5,315 nucleotides of DNA from Candidatus Competibacteraceae bacterium. GTDB taxonomy: Bacteria > Pseudomonadota > Gammaproteobacteria > Competibacterales > Competibacteraceae. The notes beneath the pieces are model-generated. The model did not search any database. It was not told the origin of the DNA and saw only the letters and a list, made by a program, of their open reading frames with translations. The stretch lies in contig JAGRHK010000152.1 in the NCBI GenBank assembly GCA_020444985.1, positions 1-5,315 on the forward strand. The letters run 5' to 3'. Below, piece after piece: positions 1-4,037 of this stretch; positions within the stretch are counted from its first letter, which is position 1, and the number at the start of each line of letters is the position of its first letter. Position numbers and translations under genes: made by a program.

Positions 1-291
1 CGCCAGCGTCTGCTCACGGCCTTTCGACTGATGAAGGATGGCCGAGAAACCGATTGGAATCTGGCGCTTTCCTGGTTCCTCGAATCCGCCGAGGAACGCC
101 GCCAAGCCCGGAATCGCTACTTGCAACAGGCCGGGACCATCTTTCGTGAACTGGGCGAAAATCCCAAAGACCTGCCACGCCGAATCATCGAAAACGACCT
201 CCCGGAACCCGCCCGCGACCTGGTCCGCAAGGCTCGCGTCTGCTGGCGGATTCCGAAAAGCAAACATTACCTAAGTGGTTTACTGCAATGA
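1..291 (+). CDS. Hypothetical protein, 3' part only (5' end outside window)
   Basis: The reading frame is open from the first base of the window to the TGA at 289-291, so at least 96 residues are visible and the true start is probably upstream. An internal ATG at 31 exists, but coding-like sequence continues before it (reading RQRLLTAFRL), so I treat the gene as partial. The visible part is hydrophilic and rich in Arg, Glu and Leu, with long predicted helices. It contains the segments WNLALSWFLESAEERRQARN and PARDLVRKARVCW, and shows no signal peptide or membrane segment. I do not recognise the family. The last bases overlap the next gene by ATGA, so the two are probably translated together. 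Function unknown; a DNA- or RNA-related role in a mobile element is possible but is only inference. Confidence 0.6.
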   Translation, partial: RQRLLTAFRLMKDGRETDWNLALSWFLESAEERRQARNRYLQQAGTIFRELGENPKDLPRRIIENDLPEPARDLVRKARVCWRIPKSKHYLSGLLQ

Positions 292-533
292 AGAAATCGC
301 ATCCCAAAACTGAGAAAGCCCTGCGCAACCTGCAAACCCACCTAGAACAGTACGACCAGCCCGGTACGCTGGAGATGCTGGCCAGCGACGCAAATCCAAA
401 AATGTATGTTTCACAAGCGGTTTTTTGCGCATTGGTGGCGTTATGCCTACCGGAACTCCGCGCCAAGCTAGACCAACACTTCAACGGGCAACCGGATGCG
501 CAGTCACTACTCCCTTCCGGCAACGACGAATAA
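288..533 (+). CDS. Small hypothetical protein, coupled to the upstream gene
   Basis: An 81-residue protein that starts at ATG 288, overlapping the TGA of the preceding gene (ATGA). That overlap is the main reason to accept this start, since only a weak purine stretch (AAGTGG, 272-277) precedes it. The N-terminus is Lys-rich (MKKSHPKTEKALRNL) and leads into a predicted helix. A hydrophobic, two-cysteine helix follows around residues 40-57 (VSQAVFCALVALCLPEL), then a polar tail ending in SGNDE. The hydrophobic stretch is short and flanked by polar residues, so a buried amphipathic helix is more likely than a membrane span. No family is recognised. It probably works with the product of the gene before it. 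A strong hairpin begins two bases after the stop and may end the transcript. Confidence 0.55.
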   Translation: MKKSHPKTEKALRNLQTHLEQYDQPGTLEMLASDANPKMYVSQAVFCALVALCLPELRAKLDQHFNGQPDAQSLLPSGNDE

Positions 534-534
534 A

Positions 535-567
535 GCTCACAAATCTTGACCCAGGGGATTTGTGGGC
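535..567 (+). terminator. 11-bp hairpin directly after the gene pair (possible terminator or 3' stabiliser)
   Basis: Positions 535-545 (GCTCACAAATC) pair with 557-567 (GATTTGTGGGC) over 11 base pairs with one T-G wobble, around an 11-nt loop. The hairpin starts two bases after the TAA of the 288-533 gene. No T-run follows on either strand, so it is not a classical intrinsic terminator. A 3' stability hairpin or a protein-binding dyad are alternatives. Confidence 0.4.
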
Positions 568-653
568 AGGCCGCTCCTTGACCGATACCGCCAAGAAGCG
601 GGATGGCGCTCCCTGCTGTTGCAACAGGCAGTAGTACGCGCCAACTCTTTCCC

Positions 654-658
654 GAGGA
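654..658 (+). promoter_or_regulatory. Ribosome binding site (GAGGA) for the 46-residue small gene
   Basis: GAGGA lies six bases before the ATG at 665, close to ideal spacing. It is the main support for this otherwise easily missed small gene. The ATG at 658-660 overlaps the motif and would read another frame, so it is not the start served by this site. Confidence 0.5.
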
Positions 659-664
659 TGCATC

Positions 665-805
665 ATGAACAGCCAACCGCCTTCCAAGGCCCTGAATCGC
701 GCCTGGCGCGCACTTTCCCCAGAACAGCGCCGCCAGCATCAGACTCGCGCCAAAATCGCTCCTAACAAGCGCGCCGGAACGCCTAGAGGCAAGGCGCGAT
801 ATTGA
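665..805 (+). CDS. Very basic 46-residue small protein
   Basis: The frame runs from ATG 665 to TGA 803-805 and encodes 46 residues beginning MNSQPPSKALNRAWRALSPE and ending RGKARY. About 12 Arg/Lys residues face a single Glu, so the product is strongly cationic. A short helix is likely around ALNRAWRALSPEQRRQHQ, followed by a disordered basic tail. A GAGGA motif six bases upstream gives a good initiation signal, and the stop is one base from the ATG of the next gene, which suggests coupled expression. I know of no family. Nucleic-acid or RNA binding would suit the charge but is inference. The main doubt is size: such frames occur by chance in GC-rich DNA. Confidence 0.42.
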   Translation: MNSQPPSKALNRAWRALSPEQRRQHQTRAKIAPNKRAGTPRGKARY

Positions 806-806
806 A

Positions 807-1298
807 ATGGCCTACATCCGCCCGTTCCTGCGTTCGCCCCTAGCGGCGACGCCTGAACCCCCTTACCAAGCCCGTGCGAACACCGTTGAACACACCGCTC
901 GCGGCAAGGACATGCAACCCATGAACCGCCATCATCAAATCGCCGTGCAGTTGAAACCGAGCACTTTTCAAGTCCTCAAGCAGTACTCCAAAACGACCGG
1001 CAGGTCGTATGCAACGGTCATTACCGAGGCATTGGAGTTACTGGCGACTTCAACAGGCGAAACGAGTCAACCGCTAGTCAAGACTAGTCAACCGCTAGTC
1101 GAGGCTAGCCAACCGCTGATCTACGCAAAGCTCGACACTGAAGATCAAACTTTGTGGAAGAAAAGGGTCCGGCAACTGCGGGAAGGTGGCAAAAGCTACG
1201 CTGCTATCAGCAAGATATTGTTTCAGGAATCCCAACTGTCTGGACAGGATGGCTTACCGCTTAGCCCTTCCACCATTCGGAGTATTTGTAGCCTGTAG
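807..1298 (+). CDS. Putative DNA-binding protein: ribbon-helix-helix-like domain, heptapeptide linker, C-terminal HTH-like segment
   Basis: 163 residues from ATG 807, which lies one base after the preceding stop. A later start at ATG 921 (residue 39) is also credible: AAGGA at 906-910 sits ten bases before it, and the recognisable domain begins there. The first 35 residues are Pro/Ala-rich without features. Residues about 43-80 (HHQIAVQLKPSTFQVLKQYS and following) have the strand-helix-helix pattern of Arc/CopG-like repressors, with TTGRSYATVITEALELL as the second helical part. Residues 86-106 are three heptads, TSQPLVK, TSQPLVE and ASQPLIY. Residues about 117-161 (KKRVRQLREGGKSYAAISKI, then LSPSTIRSI) resemble the helix-turn-helix seen at the end of recombinases and plasmid regulators. 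It may be a transcriptional or partition-type regulator, possibly binding the repeats just downstream. Domain calls are by eye. Confidence 0.6.
   Translation: MAYIRPFLRSPLAATPEPPYQARANTVEHTARGKDMQPMNRHHQIAVQLKPSTFQVLKQYSKTTGRSYATVITEALELLATSTGETSQPLVKTSQPLVEASQPLIYAKLDTEDQTLWKKRVRQLREGGKSYAAISKILFQESQLSGQDGLPLSPSTIRSICSL
1062..1124 (+). repeat. Three 21-bp in-frame tandem repeats (heptapeptide linker)
   Basis: Units at 1062-1082, 1083-1103 and 1104-1124 encode TSQPLVK, TSQPLVE and ASQPLIY. The first two are nearly identical at DNA level and the third has drifted. Because each unit carries ACTAGT/CTAGTC-like sequence, the array also forms DNA dyads: CTAGTC at 1074-1079 faces GACTAG at 1082-1087, which in turn faces CTAGTC at 1095-1100. 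The array may vary in copy number by slippage. Confidence 0.8.
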
Positions 1299-1307
1299 GG
1301 CTGGCCT

Positions 1308-1335
1308 GTCAGACCCTCGCGCGCGTGGAACGTCC
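1308..1335 (+). repeat. 28-bp direct repeat, copy 1
   Basis: Begins GTCAGACCCTCGCG and ends GTGGAACGTCC, ten bases after the stop of the DNA-binding protein gene. It is identical over all 28 bases to the copy at 1369-1396, and the flanking bases differ on both sides. The core holds an imperfect dyad (CCTCGCG facing CGCGTGG, 6 of 7 pairs). Strand is arbitrary. Confidence 0.9.
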
Positions 1336-1361
1336 GCTTCATGACGGTGCCGACACGAAGC
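1336..1361. repeat. 26-bp near-palindrome between the direct repeats
   Basis: The arms are 1336-1347 (GCTTCATGACGG) and 1350-1361 (CCGACACGAAGC), centred on TG at 1348-1349. Ten of twelve positions pair. It begins at the base right after repeat copy 1 and leaves only seven bases before copy 2, so it occupies most of the inter-repeat gap. It could be a dyad operator, a recombinase site or an RNA hairpin. Confidence 0.7.
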
Positions 1362-1368
1362 AAACCCG

Positions 1369-1396
1369 GTCAGACCCTCGCGCGCGTGGAACGTCC
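1369..1396 (+). repeat. 28-bp direct repeat, copy 2
   Basis: Exact second copy of 1308-1335, with a repeat-to-repeat period of 61 bp and a 33-bp gap. No third copy is found one period upstream (near 1247) or downstream (near 1430). The 28 + 33 geometry equals that of type I-E and similar CRISPR units, and the reverse complement (starting GGACGTTCC) vaguely resembles such repeats. With one gap, and that gap palindromic, a CRISPR array is not established. Confidence 0.9.
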
Positions 1397-1399
1397 TCA

Positions 1400-1415
1400 T
1401 ACTCAATTCTGAGTA
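1400..1415. repeat. Perfect 6-bp dyad beside repeat copy 2
   Basis: TACTCA at 1400-1405 faces TGAGTA at 1410-1415 across a four-base centre (ATTC), three bases after repeat copy 2. A further dyad, GGCG (1450-1453) facing CGCC (1460-1463) around TTAATT, lies between here and the tRNA. No T-run follows, so neither is a clear terminator. Confidence 0.5.
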
Positions 1416-1498
1416 GTGGCGTACCAATCTTGCACGACAGGCGCACGACGGCGTTAATTCGCCCTTGGCGCGTCTGGGCTAACTGATTGAAAAGAGAG

Positions 1499-1572
1499 CG
1501 CCCCGAACAGGATTCGAACCTGTGGCCTCACCCTTAGGAGGGGTGCGCTCTATCCATCTGAGCTATCGGGGC
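1499..1572 (-). tRNA. tRNA-Arg (anticodon CCU)
   Basis: Read on the minus strand, the gene begins GCCCCGATAGCTCAGATGG and folds as a full cloverleaf. The seven-pair acceptor stem is GCCCCGA with TCGGGGC, and the D arm is GCTC/GAGC. The anticodon stem CACCC/GGGTG carries loop CTCCTAA, so the anticodon is CCU, reading AGG. The T arm is ACAGG/CCTGT with TTCGAAT. The discriminator base is G at 1499. CCA is not encoded (the next bases read CTC), so it must be added after transcription. Its 3' end faces the accessory-looking genes at 1-1400, the usual orientation for an integrated element. tRNA-Arg(CCU) genes are known integration sites in enterobacteria (argW). Confidence 0.96.
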
Positions 1573-1625
1573 GAAAACGACGGAAACCGAGGAGAATCGC
1601 AAGGTCCAGCACTGGGCGCGATTTA

Positions 1626-1655
1626 AGAATAGCGGATGATCACTGGCGCAAACAA
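1626..1655 (-). promoter_or_regulatory. Possible promoter of the tRNA-Arg gene
   Basis: On the minus strand TTGTTT (1655-1650) and TATTCT (1631-1626) are separated by 18 bases. A GC-rich stretch (TCGCGCCC) follows, like the discriminator of stringently controlled stable-RNA promoters. Transcription would start about 45 bases before the mature tRNA. Both hexamers are imperfect, and readthrough from the NRDE gene upstream is an alternative. Confidence 0.3.
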
Positions 1656-1661
1656 GTGGAA

Positions 1662-2420
1662 TCATGCCCGCCAGTCCAGTTGAAACTCGCGCCGGCTGGC
1701 ATCGGCCCAAGTGATTTCAACGATATGCGCCTTGCCGCCATCGCGGACCAACAGCGCAGTCGAAGAACGGGTGCCATAACCGGGCGCATCAATAAAAATG
1801 GGCGACAGCCAGCGTTCCCATTCCAGCGGAACTCCGGTGTGGGGCAGATCGGCGTCCGGGGCAACCTGGCGATCAGTCAGCACCTCCAACAGATCATCCG
1901 GCGTCGGGCTGGACGACCGCTCCACTTGGTCGCGCAACAAACACAAACCACGCGGCAACTTTGGCCAAGGCGTATCCAGCAAATGATTACTCAAGCCATA
2001 CCAGCCTGGAGTCAAGGTCCGAATCTCGCCGGTCTGGTTGGTGTGATAGTACAGACCGGTCTCATCGGCCAGCAACAGGTTAAAACCGTTGTAGTCCGTA
2101 GTGACCGGCCGCAACTGTTCAAGATACTCGCGGGCGGGTTGTGAACCTTGCAGGAAATCCCGCACCAGCCGACCTCGCGAAGGCGCGCCTGATTTGACCT
2201 GACGAGGATCGCGATAATTGGTAATTGCGGCAAAACGGCCAGCGCCCGCGATTCCCATCCACGTTCCGCCCTCCTGAAGATCGCGCCCAGCCAGCACCTG
2301 AGGCGTTTCATCCCAAAAGCCCAGCGGCGCAGTAGGCCGCTCGTGGAATTCGTCGCGATTCGCAGCGATCATCAGTTCATAACCGGGATGACCACGATAG
2401 GCAATTAAAATAAGACACAT
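1662..2420 (-). CDS. NRDE/TANGO2-family protein (DUF833)
   Basis: 252 residues from ATG 2420, starting MCLILIAYRGHPGYELMIAA. The family signature NRDE is at residues 21-24, followed by the conserved blocks LAGRDLQEGGTWMG and FAAITNYRDP. Cys2 directly after the initiator Met is typical of the family and has been suggested to be an N-terminal nucleophile-like residue. That is why I prefer ATG 2420 over the in-frame GTG at 2426, although GTG would overlap the upstream stop as GTGA. AGGGA lies about nine bases before the ATG. Length fits bacterial members (about 250 residues), and no signal peptide is seen, so the protein is probably cytoplasmic. The biochemical activity is unsettled; animal TANGO2 is linked to Golgi organisation and to heme or lipid handling. 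It follows a response regulator gene on the same strand with two bases between, probably in one operon. Confidence 0.92.
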   Translation of the reverse strand: MCLILIAYRGHPGYELMIAANRDEFHERPTAPLGFWDETPQVLAGRDLQEGGTWMGIAGAGRFAAITNYRDPRQVKSGAPSRGRLVRDFLQGSQPAREYLEQLRPVTTDYNGFNLLLADETGLYYHTNQTGEIRTLTPGWYGLSNHLLDTPWPKLPRGLCLLRDQVERSSSPTPDDLLEVLTDRQVAPDADLPHTGVPLEWERWLSPIFIDAPGYGTRSSTALLVRDGGKAHIVEITWADASRREFQLDWRA

Positions 2421-2422
2421 AT

Positions 2423-3073
2423 TCACTGATCCCTATCGTAGAGCTTGAGAATCCCCAGCGCCAGCGCCATCTGGATCAATTGCGACAAGGTGCGCGCTTC
2501 CATCTTTTGCATGACCCGGGCGCGATGCACCTCCACCGTCTTGCGGCTGAGATCCAGCCGTTCGGCAATCTCCCGATTGGATAAACCATCGACAACTTGT
2601 TGCAGGATATTCTGTTCACGCGGAGTCAATGTCTTAAACCGATCCTGCAACATCCGCCGCCAGGCTCGGGTGCGCCGCCGGTTCCGATCCTCGGTTACCG
2701 CATGATGGACACCGTCCAGTAACCACTGTTCATTAAGGGGTTTCTCCAGAAAATCCATCGCGCCCCACTTCATGGCGGTCACCGCAGTGGCTACGTCGCC
2801 GCGCGGGGCGGTCACAATCACGGGTAAATCAATATCATGCTTACGAAAAAGCTGTTGAGCGCTGCTCGTAGCGCACTCCGAAATCTGAATATCGAGTAAC
2901 AGACAACCTGGCCGATCAGGTTGATAGGCGGTCAGGAACGCATTAATTTCGCTAAAAGCCTGGGCATGGAGACCCACGGATTCCATCAGTCGCCGCAGAG
3001 TATCGCGTAGTGAAGCTTCGGCATCCAGAATATAGACAATCGGCGTATCACAATGGCTCACGGTTTCGGACAC
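2423..3073 (-). CDS. FixJ/NarL-type response regulator with a degenerate receiver domain
   Basis: 216 residues. The N-terminal receiver (about 11-128) is followed by a LuxR-type helix-turn-helix (about 147-210: LTPREQNILQQVVDGLSNRE, IAERLDLSRKTVEVHRARV). Aligned by spacing to FixJ, it keeps the first acidic residue (D17), the phospho-acceptor (D61) and the lysine (K111). The second acidic residue is A18, the conserved Thr/Ser is A89, and the usual MPGMSG-like loop after the acceptor reads IQISECATSS. Phosphorylation may therefore be weak or absent. The downstream half of the receiver (MKWGAMDFLEKPL) is FixJ-like. The start is GTG 3073, the only good start that keeps the whole first strand; no Shine-Dalgarno motif is visible. 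No sensor kinase gene adjoins it, so it is an orphan regulator here. It is co-directional with the NRDE gene, with touching ends. Confidence 0.93.
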   Translation of the reverse strand: MSETVSHCDTPIVYILDAEASLRDTLRRLMESVGLHAQAFSEINAFLTAYQPDRPGCLLLDIQISECATSSAQQLFRKHDIDLPVIVTAPRGDVATAVTAMKWGAMDFLEKPLNEQWLLDGVHHAVTEDRNRRRTRAWRRMLQDRFKTLTPREQNILQQVVDGLSNREIAERLDLSRKTVEVHRARVMQKMEARTLSQLIQMALALGILKLYDRDQ

Positions 3074-3091
3074 AGTGAAAAAGATGAGGTA

Positions 3092-3119
3092 TTCAATTAT
3101 AAAACACTCTGTCTACAAT
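3092..3119 (+). promoter_or_regulatory. Possible promoter for the crotonase-family gene
   Basis: TACAAT at 3114-3119 matches five of six positions of the -10 consensus. TTCAAT at 3092-3097, 16 bases upstream, is a weak -35. Transcription would begin near 3126, inside the dyad at 3119-3145, leaving a leader of about 68 bases. It overlaps the opposing promoter, so the two would compete. Confidence 0.35.
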
Positions 3120-3124
3120 GTAGC
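3096..3124 (-). promoter_or_regulatory. Likely promoter of the response regulator-NRDE operon
   Basis: A perfect TATAAT is read on the minus strand at 3101-3096. A weak -35 (GCTACA, 3124-3119) lies 17 bases upstream and coincides with the left arm of a 9-bp dyad. Transcription would start near 3089, leaving about 16 untranslated bases with no Shine-Dalgarno motif before GTG 3073. Confidence 0.45.
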
Positions 3125-3145
3125 GAAGTTCGCTCATTCGCTACA
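3119..3145. promoter_or_regulatory. Perfect 9-bp inverted repeat, candidate operator
   Basis: TGTAGCGAA (3119-3127) faces TTCGCTACA (3137-3145) across nine bases. The spacer itself holds GTTCGCT, so there are three related half-sites, and GCGAA-G-TTCGC forms an alternative dyad at 3123-3133. The left arm covers the -35 of the minus-strand promoter and the right arm lies just downstream of the likely plus-strand start. That position suits a shared operator, possibly bound by the adjacent response regulator. An RNA leader hairpin is the alternative. Confidence 0.5.
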
Positions 3146-3178
3146 GCTCTCTGATTCCTGCCCAAGCTTATCCATTTC

Positions 3179-3183
3179 AGGAG
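3179..3183 (+). promoter_or_regulatory. Ribosome binding site (AGGAG) of the crotonase-family gene
   Basis: AGGAG ends ten bases before ATG 3194. It supports that start over later Met codons such as residue 38. Confidence 0.7.
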
Positions 3184-3193
3184 AATCCCTGCC

Positions 3194-3991
3194 ATGACCG
3201 CAACCTCTGCTTCTCAAGACGCCCTTGTGCTCCGCCAGGATGAAGCCGGCGTCGCCACGCTGACTCTCAATCGACCCAAACAATACAACGCCTTGTCAAA
3301 AGCCATGCTGGACGCTTTGCAAGCGGCGCTGAATGCGGTGGCTGCGGACGAATCGGTGCGGGTCGTAGTGATCGCCGGCAGCGGTCCCGCTTTCTGCGCA
3401 GGCCATGACCTTAAAGAGATCCGCGCTCAGGACAGCCGGGCGTTCCATCAAGCCCTGTTCACCCAGTGTGGACAGGCCATGTTGACCATTAACCGCCTGC
3501 CGCAACCCGTCATCGCCCGCATTCATGGCATCGCCACCGCCGCCGGTTGCCAACTGGTCGCCGCCTGCGATCTGGCAGTCGCGTCCGATAACGCCCGTTT
3601 CGCCACATCCGGCATCAACGTGGGTTTGTTCTGTTCCAGCCCTGGCGTCGCGCTGAGCCGGAACCTGGGCCGCAAGCAGGCGCTGGAACTGCTGCTGACC
3701 GGCGACTTCATCGACGCGCCAACCGCCTTGCAACAAGGCCTGATCAACCGGATGGTTCCGTTGGAACAGCTCGATGCGGCTGTTTGGCAACTCGCTGAAT
3801 CAATTATCAACAAATCGCCGCTGGCGATCCGCATGGGCAAGGAGCTGTTCTACCGGCAGCTTAATCTGGGACTGGAAGAGGCCTATGCCTGCGCCACCGA
3901 AGTCATGGCCAGCAATCTGGACAGCGCGGATGCACGCGAGGGAATTGACGCCTTTATTGGCAAGCGCAAGCCGGAATGGAAGGGCTGTTAG
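3194..3991 (+). CDS. Enoyl-CoA hydratase/isomerase (crotonase) family protein, ECHDC3-like
   Basis: 265 residues, normal for a single-domain crotonase. The N-terminal strand and LNRPKQYNALSKAML (25-39) are typical. The CoA-binding/oxyanion segment AFCAGHDLKEI is at 66-76, and the second oxyanion segment GIATAAGCQLVAACDLAVAS is at 112-131. FATSGINVGLFCSSPG (136-151) and a C-terminal helical part follow. In rat mitochondrial enoyl-CoA hydratase the two catalytic glutamates sit in GGGCEL and GQPEI. Here those places are Q120 and about G140, so classical water addition is unlikely. The pattern resembles the ECHDC3 clade, whose reaction is poorly defined. A CoA-thioester substrate is likely, but the reaction is not assignable. 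The protein is cytoplasmic. It is transcribed divergently from the response regulator operon and ends 46 bases from the convergent mfd gene. Confidence 0.93.
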   Translation: MTATSASQDALVLRQDEAGVATLTLNRPKQYNALSKAMLDALQAALNAVAADESVRVVVIAGSGPAFCAGHDLKEIRAQDSRAFHQALFTQCGQAMLTINRLPQPVIARIHGIATAAGCQLVAACDLAVASDNARFATSGINVGLFCSSPGVALSRNLGRKQALELLLTGDFIDAPTALQQGLINRMVPLEQLDAAVWQLAESIINKSPLAIRMGKELFYRQLNLGLEEAYACATEVMASNLDSADAREGIDAFIGKRKPEWKGC

Positions 3992-4037
3992 CGCTTCATG
4001 GAGTCCGGCTCCAAGCTCCAGGCTCAGGTTCCAGACG

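Noticed and set aside
185..739. 184-residue minus-strand frame opposite the left gene pair
   Set aside because: It crosses two overlapping plus-strand genes and the hairpin, with no RBS or family resemblance; most likely a GC-rich antisense shadow.
562..765. GTG-started 67-residue frame over the region before the small gene
   Set aside because: Its only start lies inside the 535-567 hairpin, its RBS spacing is poor, and its second half overlaps the better supported 665-805 gene in another frame.
1308..1396. Calling a CRISPR array outright
   Set aside because: Only two repeats and one gap are present, the gap is a near-palindrome, and there are no cas genes or clear leader; kept as direct repeats with CRISPR as one hypothesis.
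1656..2144. 162-residue plus-strand frame opposite the NRDE gene
   Set aside because: It lies wholly antisense to a well supported gene, has a low-complexity Gln/Arg-rich translation and no recognisable domain.
3296..3790. 164-residue minus-strand frame inside the crotonase gene
   Set aside because: Antisense shadow of a clearly recognised gene.
3999..4013. TGGAG/CTCCA hairpin between the convergent crotonase and mfd genes as a bidirectional terminator
   Set aside because: Only five base pairs and no T-run on either strand; too weak to call.
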